From contig JAFRXO010000002.1 in NCBI GenBank assembly GCA_017443465.1, forward strand, positions 21,880-85,879: a stretch of 64,000 nucleotides of DNA, given 5' to 3'. The notes under the pieces were generated by a model. It had not been told where the DNA came from. It saw only the letters and a program-made list of their open reading frames with translations, and searched no databases. This document shows, one piece after another, positions 25,540 to 35,029 of this stretch. Origin of the DNA: Bacteroidales bacterium. GTDB taxonomy: Bacteria; Bacteroidota; Bacteroidia; Bacteroidales; UBA932. The position numbers and the translations under genes were made by a program. The number at the start of each line of letters is the position of its first letter. Position 1 is the stretch's first letter.

Positions 25540-27279
25540 TCACACATCCAGGTCCAGGTCCCTTACCAGGTTCCTGACCTCGCCGTTCTTTGACATCAGG
25601 TCCTTGGCCTGGTCCGACGGCATATACTTGACATCCTTTGTCTCTTCCTGAGGAGTGATCCCAACCTCAAGGCGCACTTTCCCTGTCCCCAGGATGGTCT
25701 GGAAGTCCCTCTCCAGACTGCGGAGCATCTTTTCCCTGAGCCACTGCTCCTGTGCTACGTTCAGCACGTTGAACGTCACTTCCTTGTAACCGTCTTTAGA
25801 GGCTATTTCCAGCTTGGAACCGGAAAGGGCCGTAGCAAGACGGGGGCGGGAAGCATATTTCTGGGCAAGTTCGTTCCATTTCTCGCGGATACTGTCATCT
25901 TCGGGCACAATATCCTCTGAGGGAGCAACGGGCTTGGCGGCCTCCGTCTTCCCCTGGCGGTTCATCATGGCGCTCAGAGACAGGGCTGAACCCCTTGAAC
26001 TGACAGGTGCAGCCGGTTTTTCCGCCTTAGGTTCCGGTTTCTCCGCTTTCACTTCAGGCTGCTCCGGCTTGGGTTCTGCTTTCTCAGCCTTGGGAGCCGG
26101 CTTCTCAACTTTCGGCGCAGGCTTCTCTGCCGGCTGGGCTTGCTGACGTGCTGCAGCTGCAACAGGTTTGGCAGGCGCCTCACCCTGGCGACAGAGCCAG
26201 GCCAGTTTCATCAAAGTGAATTCGATGTGGAGTCTGGGATTCACTGCATATTTGTACTCCGCCTCACATGCAGTGGTAAGTGCAAGGGCGCTGTAAAGGA
26301 AATTCAGGGGGCAGCGCGATGCCTGCTCGAGATAACGCTGGCGGAGGGAATCGGGAAGTTCCAGAAGCGAATCCAGTCCCCCGCTACCTGCAACCACCAG
26401 GTCACGCAGATGCGATGACAGGGAGGCCATGAAATGAAGGGAGTTGAATCCCTTCGAAAGTATCTCGTCGAATATCAGGAGCGGCTGGGCGAAATCTCCC
26501 GTCAGGAAACAGTCGACCAGTCTGAACGAATACTCGTAATCCAGGACATTCAGATTGCGGATAACGTCGTCATATGCCACGTCTGTGCCGCAGAACGCCA
26601 CTGTCTGGTCAAAGATAGTAAGCGCGTCACGCATCGCGCCGTCCGCCTTCCCGGCTATGACGTAGAGGGACCTGTCGTCTATGGTAACTCCTTCCTTGCT
26701 GGCGATGGACCTCAGGTTGGCAACCATGTCAGAGATGCTGATACGGTTGAAATCATATGTCTGGCACCTGGAGAGGATCGTGGGAAGTATCTTGTGCTTC
26801 TCGGTTGTGGCAAGGATGAATATCGCATGTGCAGGCGGCTCCTCGAGCGTCTTGAGGAAGGCGTTGAAGGCCTGGGAGGAAAGCATATGCACCTCGTCGA
26901 TGATGAAGACGCTGTATTTGCCGACCTGCGGAGGTATGTTCACCTGGTCGATAAGCGCCTTCATGTCCTCGATTCCGTTATTGGACGCGGCATCCAGTTC
27001 ATGGATGCAATAGGAGCGTCCTTCCTGGAAGGAAACACATGATTCACAATGGCCGCAGGGCTCCAGTCCCGGTCCGGGATCGGTGCAGTTTATGGTCTTC
27101 GCGAAGATGCGGGCAGTACTGGTCTTGCCGACTCCGCGGGGGCCGCAGAAAAGATATGCATGGGCCAGCTTACCCCTCTGGATGGAGTTCTTGAGGGTCT
27201 GGGCTATGTTGTCCTGGCCTATTAATTCGGAAAAGGAGTCAGGCCTGTACTTCCTCGCCGATACGATATATTCCGCCAT
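25540..27279 (-). CDS. dnaX: DNA polymerase III subunits gamma and tau
   Basis: About 579 residues from [13 protein letters not shown]. The clamp-loader AAA+ domain shows Walker [11 protein letters not shown], the zinc cysteines in [25 protein letters not shown], and sensor 1/SRC ([17 protein letters not shown]). After the collar domain comes a Pro/Lys/Glu-rich linker with near-repeats of AEKPEPK (about residues 385-440), then a tau-like C-terminal domain. TAACTTTG (complement of 27286-27293) lies only 7 nt upstream of the start, so the mRNA may be nearly leaderless or start elsewhere. Confidence 0.93.
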   Translation of the reverse strand: MAEYIVSARKYRPDSFSELIGQDNIAQTLKNSIQRGKLAHAYLFCGPRGVGKTSTARIFAKTINCTDPGPGLEPCGHCESCVSFQEGRSYCIHELDAASNNGIEDMKALIDQVNIPPQVGKYSVFIIDEVHMLSSQAFNAFLKTLEEPPAHAIFILATTEKHKILPTILSRCQTYDFNRISISDMVANLRSIASKEGVTIDDRSLYVIAGKADGAMRDALTIFDQTVAFCGTDVAYDDVIRNLNVLDYEYSFRLVDCFLTGDFAQPLLIFDEILSKGFNSLHFMASLSSHLRDLVVAGSGGLDSLLELPDSLRQRYLEQASRCPLNFLYSALALTTACEAEYKYAVNPRLHIEFTLMKLAWLCRQGEAPAKPVAAAARQQAQPAEKPAPKVEKPAPKAEKAEPKPEQPEVKAEKPEPKAEKPAAPVSSRGSALSLSAMMNRQGKTEAAKPVAPSEDIVPEDDSIREKWNELAQKYASRPRLATALSGSKLEIASKDGYKEVTFNVLNVAQEQWLREKMLRSLERDFQTILGTGKVRLEVGITPQEETKDVKYMPSDQAKDLMSKNGEVRNLVRDLDLDV

Positions 27280-27315
27280 ATATTGCAAAGTTAACAAATT
27301 ATGGCGGTCTTTTTG

Positions 27316-27323
27316 TACATTTG
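27316..27323 (+). promoter_or_regulatory. -7 promoter element for the secreted-protein/M16 operon
   Basis: TACATTTG fits the Bacteroidetes -7 consensus TAnnTTTG and lies 21 nt before the ATG at 27345. A -33 TTTG at the expected distance is not present. The region is shared with the divergent dnaX promoter. Confidence 0.45.
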
Positions 27324-27344
27324 CATAGAGAAAAAGATACGTCT

Positions 27345-28205
27345 ATGCAAAAACCATCATTCTTAAGGTCACTGCCTCTTCTCGCGAGCCTGCTTCTTTC
27401 AATCATCGTTTGCAGTCCCGCAAGTGCACAAGCAAAGATTGAGACCAGGGAATACAAGCTGGCCGACTTTACCCACAAGACCATCAAGGTGGTCCTCAGC
27501 GGCAATGACATTTTCGATGAAGCGCTCAAGGCAGAGGTAGGGAGCAGATGGAATCTCAACCCATTCGAGTTCTGCACGATGGATTCCTTCAAACAGCTCC
27601 GCAAAAGCAAGGATTTCTATTTCATGATCCCTGTCAAGGAAACCGGCAAGGACGGCAGGGCCACCATTTATTTCCTGACCATAGTCAAGGGAGGGACCGG
27701 AGAGGAGCTCAGCGATATGCTTGAAGTCGCATCATTCCCCATATGCCCGGCTGAAAACCTGGGCGGACGCGAACTCGTGTTCATGGGAGCGATAGTCGAA
27801 TCCCTCCAGGAATATGCGACAAAAGGCACGGGAGGATCCACTGCCGTGACAATGCGCAATGCATATGGCCGTAGCGTCAACCGCTCCACCCAGACGAAGA
27901 GGATCATATTCTCAGAAGAAGACATATGCCCTATAGTGGACAGGACGGGCTTTGACGCCGACATGATGACTGCGGAAGAGGAAGAAGCATGCAAGATGTA
28001 CTCGGAAGGATCATATAACCTCCTCGGCAGCTATGTAATCGCCCCTGAGGACCCCAAGAAAGGCGATTGGTGCACCTGTTTCCTCTTCGGAGCCGATGAC
28101 CAGAAGATCTACTACATGGCGTCCCACAAGATAGGGGGGAAGAACGGGGCCGGCTTCACCACAAAGGACATCAAGAAAATCATAAAGTCCAGGAAACTGA
28201 AATAA
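27345..28205 (+). CDS. Secreted protein of unknown function
   Basis: About 286 residues from MQKPSFLRSLP, with a clear signal peptide ending near SPASAQA. The mature protein is mixed alpha/beta with no motif I recognise. It holds stretches such as YFMIPVKETGKDGRATIYFLTIVKGG and a C-terminal basic tail. It is first in a tightly packed operon whose next gene, the M16 peptidase, starts within its stop codon (TAATG). A periplasmic location is inferred from the signal peptide. Confidence 0.7.
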   Translation: MQKPSFLRSLPLLASLLLSIIVCSPASAQAKIETREYKLADFTHKTIKVVLSGNDIFDEALKAEVGSRWNLNPFEFCTMDSFKQLRKSKDFYFMIPVKETGKDGRATIYFLTIVKGGTGEELSDMLEVASFPICPAENLGGRELVFMGAIVESLQEYATKGTGGSTAVTMRNAYGRSVNRSTQTKRIIFSEEDICPIVDRTGFDADMMTAEEEEACKMYSEGSYNLLGSYVIAPEDPKKGDWCTCFLFGADDQKIYYMASHKIGGKNGAGFTTKDIKKIIKSRKLK

Positions 28206-29470
28206 TGCTCACAGGCAGGACTCCATACGGACTCCGCTATGCATTGAAGCGGCGTTCCGGTTCTTCGGTCGCATATGTCGCCCTGACCATCCGCTGCGGC
28301 ACCAGGGATGAAACCGGTTTCCCGGGCGGAACCGCGCATTTCACTGAACATACCATATTCAAAGGGACCGCCCATAAGACCGCTTCCAGGATAAACAGCT
28401 GCCTGGAAAGAGTCGGAGGCGACCTTAACGCCTACACCAACAAGGAGGAGATAGTCATCCACGCCACAGTGCTCAAGGAAGACATCGGCAGGGCCGCCCG
28501 CCTTCTCTTCGAGCTTGCCAGGACTCCCTCTTTCCCCGAGACGGAAATAGAAACTGAAAGAGGCGTTGTAATAGAGGAAATCCATTCCTACAAGGACTCC
28601 CACGCGGATGACATATTCGACCGTTTCGAGGAGATGCTTTTCAAGGGGCATCCTCTCGGCGGCCTGATCCTGGGGTCTGCAGCAACCGTCCGCAAGATAA
28701 CTCCGGACATGTTGAGAGACTTCGTCAGTACCCGCTTCACTCCTGACAGGATGGCTTTTTCAGTGGTTGCTGACATGGATGAAAAGAAGTTGGAAGCCTC
28801 GCTGCTGAAAGATGCCATGCCTTTCTTCGAGGATGCTTCCCCGGTCCCCGCCCCGGATTCACCGATGTCTGCTCCGGAGCCCTCAATGACCACCGAATAC
28901 CGGCTGCCCGCTCCCCTTCACTTCAACAAGACAGTGGACAAACGCAGCCACGAAGCCGATGTAATAATCGGCGGCCTGGCCCCTTCTCTTTATGAGACGT
29001 CCGAGCGGACAGCCCTGACCCTTCTGGGCAACATCCTGGGAGGGCCCGGTTCGAATTCTCTCCTGAACACTTCGCTGCGCGAGAAACACGGGTGGGTCTA
29101 TGGCATTGAAACCTGGTACAACCGCTATGCAGAGACCGGATCCTTCGGAATCAGTTTCGGATGTGACAAAGCCAACATAGACAAGTGCTTTTCCGAGATC
29201 GGGAAGATCTGCAGCAAGGTCAGGGAGAAACCTTTCACCCCTTCATTCCTCAAGGCTGCGAAAAAACAACTCTACGGCCAGATGGCGATCAGTTCCGACT
29301 TCGGAGAGACGTCCTGCCTGTCCATGGGAAAGAATCTCATGGCTTTCAACAAGATAGCTACATCCTCCGAAATCATGGAGGCCTTTGACGCTATAACTCC
29401 CGACGACCTGTGCTCTGTCGCAGCCAAAGTCCTGGATCCGGACAGGCTCTCCACCCTGGTATATCTCTAG
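28205..29470 (+). CDS. M16 family (insulinase-like) zinc metallopeptidase
   Basis: A 421-residue protein with the inverted zinc motif HFTEH in GTAHFTEHTIFKGT and the third ligand in ERGVVIEEIHSY. It has the two-domain M16B layout, with a C-terminal domain containing NILGGPGSNSLLN and REKHGWVYGIE. No signal peptide is evident, so it is probably cytoplasmic, unlike many Bacteroidetes relatives. M16B peptidases degrade or process peptides. Its start overlaps the preceding stop by one base. Confidence 0.9.
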   Translation: MLTGRTPYGLRYALKRRSGSSVAYVALTIRCGTRDETGFPGGTAHFTEHTIFKGTAHKTASRINSCLERVGGDLNAYTNKEEIVIHATVLKEDIGRAARLLFELARTPSFPETEIETERGVVIEEIHSYKDSHADDIFDRFEEMLFKGHPLGGLILGSAATVRKITPDMLRDFVSTRFTPDRMAFSVVADMDEKKLEASLLKDAMPFFEDASPVPAPDSPMSAPEPSMTTEYRLPAPLHFNKTVDKRSHEADVIIGGLAPSLYETSERTALTLLGNILGGPGSNSLLNTSLREKHGWVYGIETWYNRYAETGSFGISFGCDKANIDKCFSEIGKICSKVREKPFTPSFLKAAKKQLYGQMAISSDFGETSCLSMGKNLMAFNKIATSSEIMEAFDAITPDDLCSVAAKVLDPDRLSTLVYL

Positions 29471-29473
29471 CAT

Positions 29474-30106
29474 ATGCTCAGCGAAGAAGAAAAATACATC
29501 CTGGAACACAGTTCCCCGCAGGAAGAAGGGCTCGACTGGATAATAAAGCAGACAAATATCCGGACCCATTACCAGCAGATGCTCGCCGGTCCCGTACAGG
29601 GGCGGCTGTTGAAAATGCTGGCGGCGGCCACCGGTGCCAGGAGAGCATTGGAAATAGGCACATTCACCGGGTACTCCTCAGCTTGCATAGCCCTGGGGAT
29701 GCCCCCTGACGGGCACATCGACAGCCTTGAAAAGAACGACGAACTGGAGGACCTCATCCTCGAAGGATGGAAGCGCACCGGTGTCGGACACAAAACCCGA
29801 CTCATTATCGGAGATGCCCTCCAGACCCTTAAAGGACTAGAGGGCCCATATGACCTGGTCTTCATCGACGGAGCGAAAAGCGAATACTGCGACTATCTCG
29901 CAATGGTAGTTGACAAAGTGCGAAGCGACGGGCTCATAATAGCAGACGACACCCTTTGGGCCGGGCGCCTGTGGGAAAAACCTATGCCCGGGGATCCTCA
30001 GACCACAGGGATTGCCGCCTTCAACGACATGGCGGCTTCGGACCCGCGATTGGAATGTGTGCTCCTGCCACTTCGGCACGGACTTTCAATAATCAGAAAA
30101 CGCTGA
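29474..30106 (+). CDS. O-methyltransferase (CCoAOMT-like class I SAM enzyme)
   Basis: A 210-residue SAM-dependent methyltransferase. SAM motif I reads ALEIGTFTGYSS. The metal-binding motif VFIDGAKSEY and the downstream IIADDTLWAG match the COMT-type cation-dependent O-methyltransferases. Bacterial relatives methylate catechols or tRNA hydroxyuridine (TrmR-like); I cannot decide which. It starts 3 nt after the M16 stop in a CATATG context and is followed 5 nt later by the epimerase gene. Confidence 0.88.
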   Translation: MLSEEEKYILEHSSPQEEGLDWIIKQTNIRTHYQQMLAGPVQGRLLKMLAAATGARRALEIGTFTGYSSACIALGMPPDGHIDSLEKNDELEDLILEGWKRTGVGHKTRLIIGDALQTLKGLEGPYDLVFIDGAKSEYCDYLAMVVDKVRSDGLIIADDTLWAGRLWEKPMPGDPQTTGIAAFNDMAASDPRLECVLLPLRHGLSIIRKR

Positions 30107-30111
30107 AACAT

Positions 30112-31266
30112 ATGAAAAGACGAGATTTCCTGAAAAACACGGCTGCGATCGCAGCAGGAGCTGCCCTTACCGGGACCGGAGCGGTTTCATGCACCGGAAA
30201 CGGCCGGAACGTCCCCGCGGCCAACATCATCCTCGGTGCCGGAGGAAAGATGGAGCTCCGGTTCTTTCCATATGAACTCCAGCTTGCACACACTTTCACC
30301 GTAGCCACCTACTCCCGCAAAACCACTCCGGATGTCCAGGTAGAGATCCGATATGAAGGCCTGACAGGATATGGTGAGGCTTCAATGCCCCCCTATCTCG
30401 GCCAGAGCGTAGAGAGCGTCACGGCATTCCTCAAGAAAGTAGACCTGTCTTCCTTCAACGACCCCACGAAACTGGAAGACATCCTCGCATATGTAGATTC
30501 TATCTCCGAGGGCGACACGGCGGCGAAGGCAGCTATAGATATCGCCCTCCACGACCTGGTGGGCAAGATCCTGGGAGCCCCATGGTACCGCATATGGGGA
30601 CTGGATCCTCTAAAGGCTCCCGACACCACTTTCACAATCGGGATTGACACCCCGGAGGTGGTCACCCAGAAAACCCGCGAATGCGCCGACCGGTTCAACA
30701 TCCTGAAAGTCAAGGTCGGCCTCGACAACGATAAAGAGATGATAGAGACCATACGCAAAGTCACTGACCTTCCTATCGCCGTTGACGCCAACCAGGGCTG
30801 GACCGACCGGTCCAAAGCCCTGGATGAGATTTTCTGGCTGAAAGAGCAGGGAATCGTAATGGTAGAGCAGCCGATGCCAAAGGAACGGATGGATGACAAT
30901 GCCTGGATCACCGAGCACAGCCCACTCCCCATTTTCGCAGACGAATCCATCCAGAGGCTCCGGGACATCCCATCGGTCAAGGGGGCCTACACCGGGATAA
31001 ACATCAAGCTCATGAAATGTACCGGAATGAGAGAGGCCTGGAAAATGCTGAACTATGCAAGGGCTGAAGGCATGAAGGTAATGATCGGATGCATGACCGA
31101 AACCTCCTGCGCAGTCTCGGCCGCAGCCCAACTGTCTCCTGCAGTGGACTTTGCAGACCTGGACGGCAACCTACTCATTAAAAACGACCGATTCTCGGGC
31201 GTAACTGTCGAGAAGGGAAAACTCACCCTTCCCGACCGCCCGGGAATCGGACTCGAATTGCTTTAA
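30112..31266 (+). CDS. Dipeptide epimerase (L-Ala-D/L-Glu epimerase-like), exported by Tat
   Basis: About 384 residues. It begins with a twin-arginine signal (KRRDFLKN, then a hydrophobic alanine-rich stretch) that ends in a lipobox-like AVSC, so a Tat-exported lipoprotein is likely. The enolase-superfamily barrel shows KVKVGLDND (catalytic lysine), IAVDANQGW and FADESIQ (metal ligands) and NIKLMKCTG. Relatives epimerise L-Ala-D-Glu from peptidoglycan to L-Ala-L-Glu. The upstream M16 peptidase suggests a shared peptide-recycling role, which is inference. The frame is open far upstream, but the RR signal fixes the start. Confidence 0.88.
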   Translation: MKRRDFLKNTAAIAAGAALTGTGAVSCTGNGRNVPAANIILGAGGKMELRFFPYELQLAHTFTVATYSRKTTPDVQVEIRYEGLTGYGEASMPPYLGQSVESVTAFLKKVDLSSFNDPTKLEDILAYVDSISEGDTAAKAAIDIALHDLVGKILGAPWYRIWGLDPLKAPDTTFTIGIDTPEVVTQKTRECADRFNILKVKVGLDNDKEMIETIRKVTDLPIAVDANQGWTDRSKALDEIFWLKEQGIVMVEQPMPKERMDDNAWITEHSPLPIFADESIQRLRDIPSVKGAYTGINIKLMKCTGMREAWKMLNYARAEGMKVMIGCMTETSCAVSAAAQLSPAVDFADLDGNLLIKNDRFSGVTVEKGKLTLPDRPGIGLELL

Positions 31267-31276
31267 GCCGTTAAAG
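31261..31276. terminator. Inverted repeat containing both convergent stop codons
   Basis: CTTTAA-GCCG-TTAAAG is a perfect 6-bp palindrome with a 4-nt loop. The stop codon of the epimerase (plus) and that of the GH88 gene (minus) lie in its two arms, with only 4 nt between the genes. It may serve as a weak bidirectional terminator; no T-run follows. Confidence 0.4.
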
Positions 31277-32446
31277 TTTCTGACGCCTCAGGAGAGCCTC
31301 GAGGAGATAGTAATCCGCATAGTTCAGCGGCACGTCAACATCGGAGCCGCCAGGAACGGAGCCACAAGAGTGCATCAGGATGAAGTTTCCGTTTTCGCCC
31401 TGTGCAGCACGGTACTCCGGCTTTGCGAGTGACTCTATGATCTTGTCCGCGCTGTCAAGATAAACCTGCTTACCGGTGATGGAATACAGCTCGCAGAAAG
31501 CGGATGCCATGATCGATGCGCAGGTGACTTCCTTATATGTGTTCGGAATGTCCGGGCAGTTGAAATCCCAGAACGGAACAAGGTCTTCCGGCATGGTCTT
31601 GTTGGTCAGGAGGAAATCGGCGATTTTCTCTGCCTGTGAGAGGTAACGCGGATCCTTGGTGAAGCGATATGCCATGGTGAAGCCGTAAAGACCCCAGGAC
31701 TGTCCCCTGGCCCAGGCAGACTCGTCTGCATAACCCTGGGCAGTCTGGCGGGCACGGATCTCTCCGGTCTCGGGATCGTAATCCACTACATGATAAGTGC
31801 TGTAGTCCGGACGGAAATGGTTCTGGATGGTCTTGTCGGCATGGCTGACGGCAACCTTCCAATAAGTGGAGTCTCCGGAGAACTGGGTAGCCTTGAAGAG
31901 GAGCTCGAGGTTCATCATGTTGTCGATGATGACAGGGCAGAGCCACTTGGCTGAAGTGTTCCAGGACTGGATGATCCCGGCTCCCGGATGGAACCTGGTG
32001 CAAAGGGATTTCGCCGACTGGATCAGGACTTCCTTGTAAGCCTTCTGATCAACCAGGTCAGGAGCATACTGGAGTGCTCCGCCGTAGCTGGAATTCATCA
32101 TGAAACCGATGTCATGATGAGAAGTCAGGAACTTGATTTCTTCCAGGTTCTCAGTCTGACGCTTGGCATAATCGGCGAAGGTCTTGTCGCCGGTAAGCGC
32201 ATACATTTCCCACAGTGTGCCGGCGAAGAAACCAGAGGTCCATGCAGACTTTCCGACGAACTTGATCTGTCCGTTCTGGTAGGAATAAGGGATCTTTACT
32301 TCGGAGCCGTTGTCAGAAGCCGCAGCAAGGGCTTTTACCTGGACTTCAGCATTGCGGACATGGTCTTTGATAACCTTCTTGATGGGAGAGCCACAGGAAG
32401 TGACCGCGAAGGCAAGCACGACCGCGCATACATTGTAGAACTTCAT
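31271..32446 (-). CDS. GH88 family unsaturated glucuronyl hydrolase, lipoprotein
   Basis: A 391-residue protein with a lipoprotein signal (VLAFAVTSC). It folds as an (alpha/alpha)6 barrel by family. The sequence shows GKSAWTSGFFAGTLWEMY, the HHDIGFMMN segment with the conserved catalytic Asp, and ESAWARGQSWGLYGF. GH88 enzymes remove unsaturated uronic acids left by polysaccharide lyases. No lyase or SusC/D genes are adjacent, so the glycan is unknown. A minus-strand TATATTTG (complement of 32472-32479) lies 26 nt upstream. Confidence 0.9.
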   Translation of the reverse strand: MKFYNVCAVVLAFAVTSCGSPIKKVIKDHVRNAEVQVKALAAASDNGSEVKIPYSYQNGQIKFVGKSAWTSGFFAGTLWEMYALTGDKTFADYAKRQTENLEEIKFLTSHHDIGFMMNSSYGGALQYAPDLVDQKAYKEVLIQSAKSLCTRFHPGAGIIQSWNTSAKWLCPVIIDNMMNLELLFKATQFSGDSTYWKVAVSHADKTIQNHFRPDYSTYHVVDYDPETGEIRARQTAQGYADESAWARGQSWGLYGFTMAYRFTKDPRYLSQAEKIADFLLTNKTMPEDLVPFWDFNCPDIPNTYKEVTCASIMASAFCELYSITGKQVYLDSADKIIESLAKPEYRAAQGENGNFILMHSCGSVPGGSDVDVPLNYADYYLLEALLRRQKL

Positions 32447-32520
32447 GGTGATGGATGGTTATTTGTTTTGACAAATATACTAATCTTTTTGCTATATTCG
32501 TAACTGGAGGACGGAATCTG

Positions 32521-33888
32521 ATGGCATCAACCGCTACAAATGCAAGAAACCAGGGAAGGCCTGACAACAGGACCTTCCTGACTACTGCGCCCGTCGGCAA
32601 AGTAATCTCCACGATGGCGGTTCCTACTGTAGTAAGCATGCTGGTAACAAGCATTTACAACATTGCCGACACTTATTTTGTGGGACTGATAAACACCCAG
32701 GCCACCGCTGCGGTAGGAGTCGTCTTCCCTGTAATGTCCATCATCCAGGCCATAGGCTTCTTCTTCGGGCAGGGATCCGGCACCTACATATCCCGCAAGC
32801 TGGGGGCAGATGAGAAACACGATGCAGACCTGATGGCATCGACGGCCTTCTTCAGCGCCCTCGCATCCGGACTTCTGGTCACACTCCTGGGGCTCGCATG
32901 GCTCCGCCCCCTCTCCAGGGCCCTGGGTTCCACCCCTACGATCCTGCCCTACACCATAGATTACCTGGGTGTAATCCTCCTTGGCGCCCCGCTGATGACA
33001 TGCTCGATGGTCCTCAACAACCAGATGCGTTTCCAGGGCAATGCCGGGAAGGCCATGTTCGGAATGCTTGCCGGAGCCGGAATGAACCTCATCCTGGTGC
33101 CCCTGTTCATATTCGGCTTCAAGATGGGAATCCTGGGCTGCGCCATAGGAACCGTCCTGGCCCAGGCTTTCGGCTTCTTCACCCTGCTGGCCATGTCGCG
33201 GAGCAAAGAAAATATCAGCATCAAGGCCAAATCATTTTCCACCCATAGGATCTACTACAGGGAAATACTCCGCGGCGGCACTCCGTCCCTCACCAGGCAG
33301 GTGCTCGCCTGCATATCCACAATCCTCCTCAACGTCGCGGCCGGGGCATATGGAGACGCGGCAATCGCGGGAATGTCCATAGTAGGACGCCTGTCATTCG
33401 TCATATTCGCTACAATACTCGGCATAGGACAGGGCTTCCAGCCATTCTGCGGTTTCAATTACGGCGCGGGGAACTACGAACGGGTCCGCAAAGGAATATT
33501 CTACAGCATCAAGCTCTCGCTCAGCTTCCTGGCCCTGCTCTGCATCCCCTGCTTCATCTTCTCGCCTGAAATCATCTATCTGCTCCGTCACGACCCGCAG
33601 GTAGTAGCGGTCGGATCCACTGCATTCAGATGGCAGCTGTGCACCTATCCCCTTGCGGCTATAATAGTCGTGTCCACAATGGCCCTTCAGACAAGCGGAC
33701 GGGCACTGATGGCCAACATCCTCTCCGCTTCCAGGAACGGACTGTTTTTCATTCCCCTGATCCTTATCCTTCCAAGGATCTTCGGGCTGCTGGGAGTAGA
33801 AATGTGCCAGGCTGTTGCCGACCTGTTCTCATTCCTGGCCACCATACCGATAATGTACCGCTACCTTGAATCGATAAGGCAGCGGTAA
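32521..33888 (+). CDS. MATE family efflux transporter
   Basis: About 455 residues with twelve predicted membrane helices in two homologous halves. The start is MASTATNARNQG, after which TMAVPTVVSMLVTSIYNIADTYFVG is the characteristic MATE first helix. The second half begins near TRQVLACISTILLNVAAGAYG. MATE pumps export cationic drugs or metabolites using Na+ or H+ gradients; the substrate is not predictable. It is divergent from the GH88 gene and convergent with a secreted protein gene. Confidence 0.9.
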   Translation: MASTATNARNQGRPDNRTFLTTAPVGKVISTMAVPTVVSMLVTSIYNIADTYFVGLINTQATAAVGVVFPVMSIIQAIGFFFGQGSGTYISRKLGADEKHDADLMASTAFFSALASGLLVTLLGLAWLRPLSRALGSTPTILPYTIDYLGVILLGAPLMTCSMVLNNQMRFQGNAGKAMFGMLAGAGMNLILVPLFIFGFKMGILGCAIGTVLAQAFGFFTLLAMSRSKENISIKAKSFSTHRIYYREILRGGTPSLTRQVLACISTILLNVAAGAYGDAAIAGMSIVGRLSFVIFATILGIGQGFQPFCGFNYGAGNYERVRKGIFYSIKLSLSFLALLCIPCFIFSPEIIYLLRHDPQVVAVGSTAFRWQLCTYPLAAIIVVSTMALQTSGRALMANILSASRNGLFFIPLILILPRIFGLLGVEMCQAVADLFSFLATIPIMYRYLESIRQR

Positions 33889-33899
33889 CATATGGATCT

Positions 33900-33920
33900 G
33901 CAGTCCGGTCAGAGGACTGC
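33900..33920. terminator. Hairpin in the gap between convergent genes
   Basis: GCAGTCC (33900-33906) pairs with GGACTGC (33914-33920) around a 7-nt loop, within and beside the 20-nt gap after the MATE gene. No T-run follows on either strand, so termination strength is uncertain. Confidence 0.35.
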
Positions 33921-34913
33921 TACGGTCTGGAGTGAATTGTAGAGAGCCTCGATCACTGACGAGAAAGAATCTCCTGCAAATGTCTCGGTGAAAGTTCCGG
34001 CCTCGGTCACAATGCTCATCTTGCGGACTCCCGAAGAGAGCTGCTTGACCTGGTCGGCAGTCGGATAAAGGACAACCTCATTGTAAGTATCCCTCTGCTG
34101 CTTCATCTCGAGGATCGATCCGTCAGCGAAAGTGAAAGTCACTGGAATGTCGAAGCCCAGCAGGCGTTTTGCGGAGTCGTTCAGCCTGATGCTCAGGTCG
34201 TAATCTTCCTTGTTGGAGGATTTGTAATAGATATAATTCATATTCACTCCGGTGACAAGGGATGCGCCTTCGACTTTGAGAGTCTTGGACACCACTGTCT
34301 TGGAGGAATTGTTGTCCGCATAGCGTGCTACGTTGTCAACAAGCTCTCCTGAAGGCTTGCCTGCCTTCTTGACAGTCTCGGCCAGCTTACGCAGGTTCGA
34401 GGCAAACTCATCATTCGGGAAAGATTTCTGGATATATGAATCCGGATTCCAGCCGGTAGCCACATCGATGGACTTGACCCCTGAAAGGAGCCGGTTGAAA
34501 TCGGAAGTTTCGTAAAGGTATTTGCCCACGTTCCAGTAAACCCTCTTGCCCGAGCTGTTTACGAAGGCCCTCTTGTCACCGGCAGGAGATTCCATCTGCT
34601 TGCTGTTGACAACCTTGCTGTCATTGAGAGTGGCCCCGAGATTGACTCCCTTGGGAATGTTTACTGACGAAGCCTCTTCGAAATCCAGCTCCACTATCCA
34701 CGCATCAGACTTGCCGTCAGGGAAGAGGATATACTCCAGACTCATCCAGAAAGGATGGACGTCGGTCTTTCCGCTGGCCACCCATATGCGTTCAGTGCGG
34801 ACACGAGTGTAACCGTTGTACTTATAATTGTGTCTGAGGAGGTTCTGAGCTCCTGAGGGGAGAGCCATCAGAATAAAAGCGGCCGCAGCCGTCATAAATC
34901 CAGATAATTTCAT
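33909..34913 (-). CDS. Secreted protein of unknown function
   Basis: About 334 residues from MKLSGFMTAAAAF, with a signal peptide cleaved near LPSGAQ. The frame extends two codons to a TTG, but the ATG at 34913 is preferred. The mature part is beta-rich with no recognised motif; segments such as LEYILFPDGKSDAWIVELDFE and a repeated beta-strand pattern suggest a carbohydrate-binding-like or lipoprotein-like fold. A minus-strand TAAATTTG (complement of 34939-34946) lies 25 nt upstream and fits a -7 element. Confidence 0.65.
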   Translation of the reverse strand: MKLSGFMTAAAAFILMALPSGAQNLLRHNYKYNGYTRVRTERIWVASGKTDVHPFWMSLEYILFPDGKSDAWIVELDFEEASSVNIPKGVNLGATLNDSKVVNSKQMESPAGDKRAFVNSSGKRVYWNVGKYLYETSDFNRLLSGVKSIDVATGWNPDSYIQKSFPNDEFASNLRKLAETVKKAGKPSGELVDNVARYADNNSSKTVVSKTLKVEGASLVTGVNMNYIYYKSSNKEDYDLSIRLNDSAKRLLGFDIPVTFTFADGSILEMKQQRDTYNEVVLYPTADQVKQLSSGVRKMSIVTEAGTFTETFAGDSFSSVIEALYNSLQTVAVL

Positions 34914-35029
34914 TGTCAAAAAAGCCAGTTTTACTGTGCAAATTTATAATAATTCCGCTTTAAATTAATATCTTTACGGAACGTACAATCACATACACAG
35001 ACTTTACTCAACAATAACCGCACCACTTC

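Noticed and set aside
25985-26160. Apparent DNA tandem repeat
   Set aside because: It encodes the Pro/Lys/Glu-rich linker of DnaX, a normal low-complexity spacer, rather than an independent repeat element.
29956-30111. N-terminal extension of the dipeptide epimerase into the methyltransferase gene
   Set aside because: The twin-arginine signal directly after the ATG at 30112 fixes the start; the extension overlaps an intact gene in another frame.
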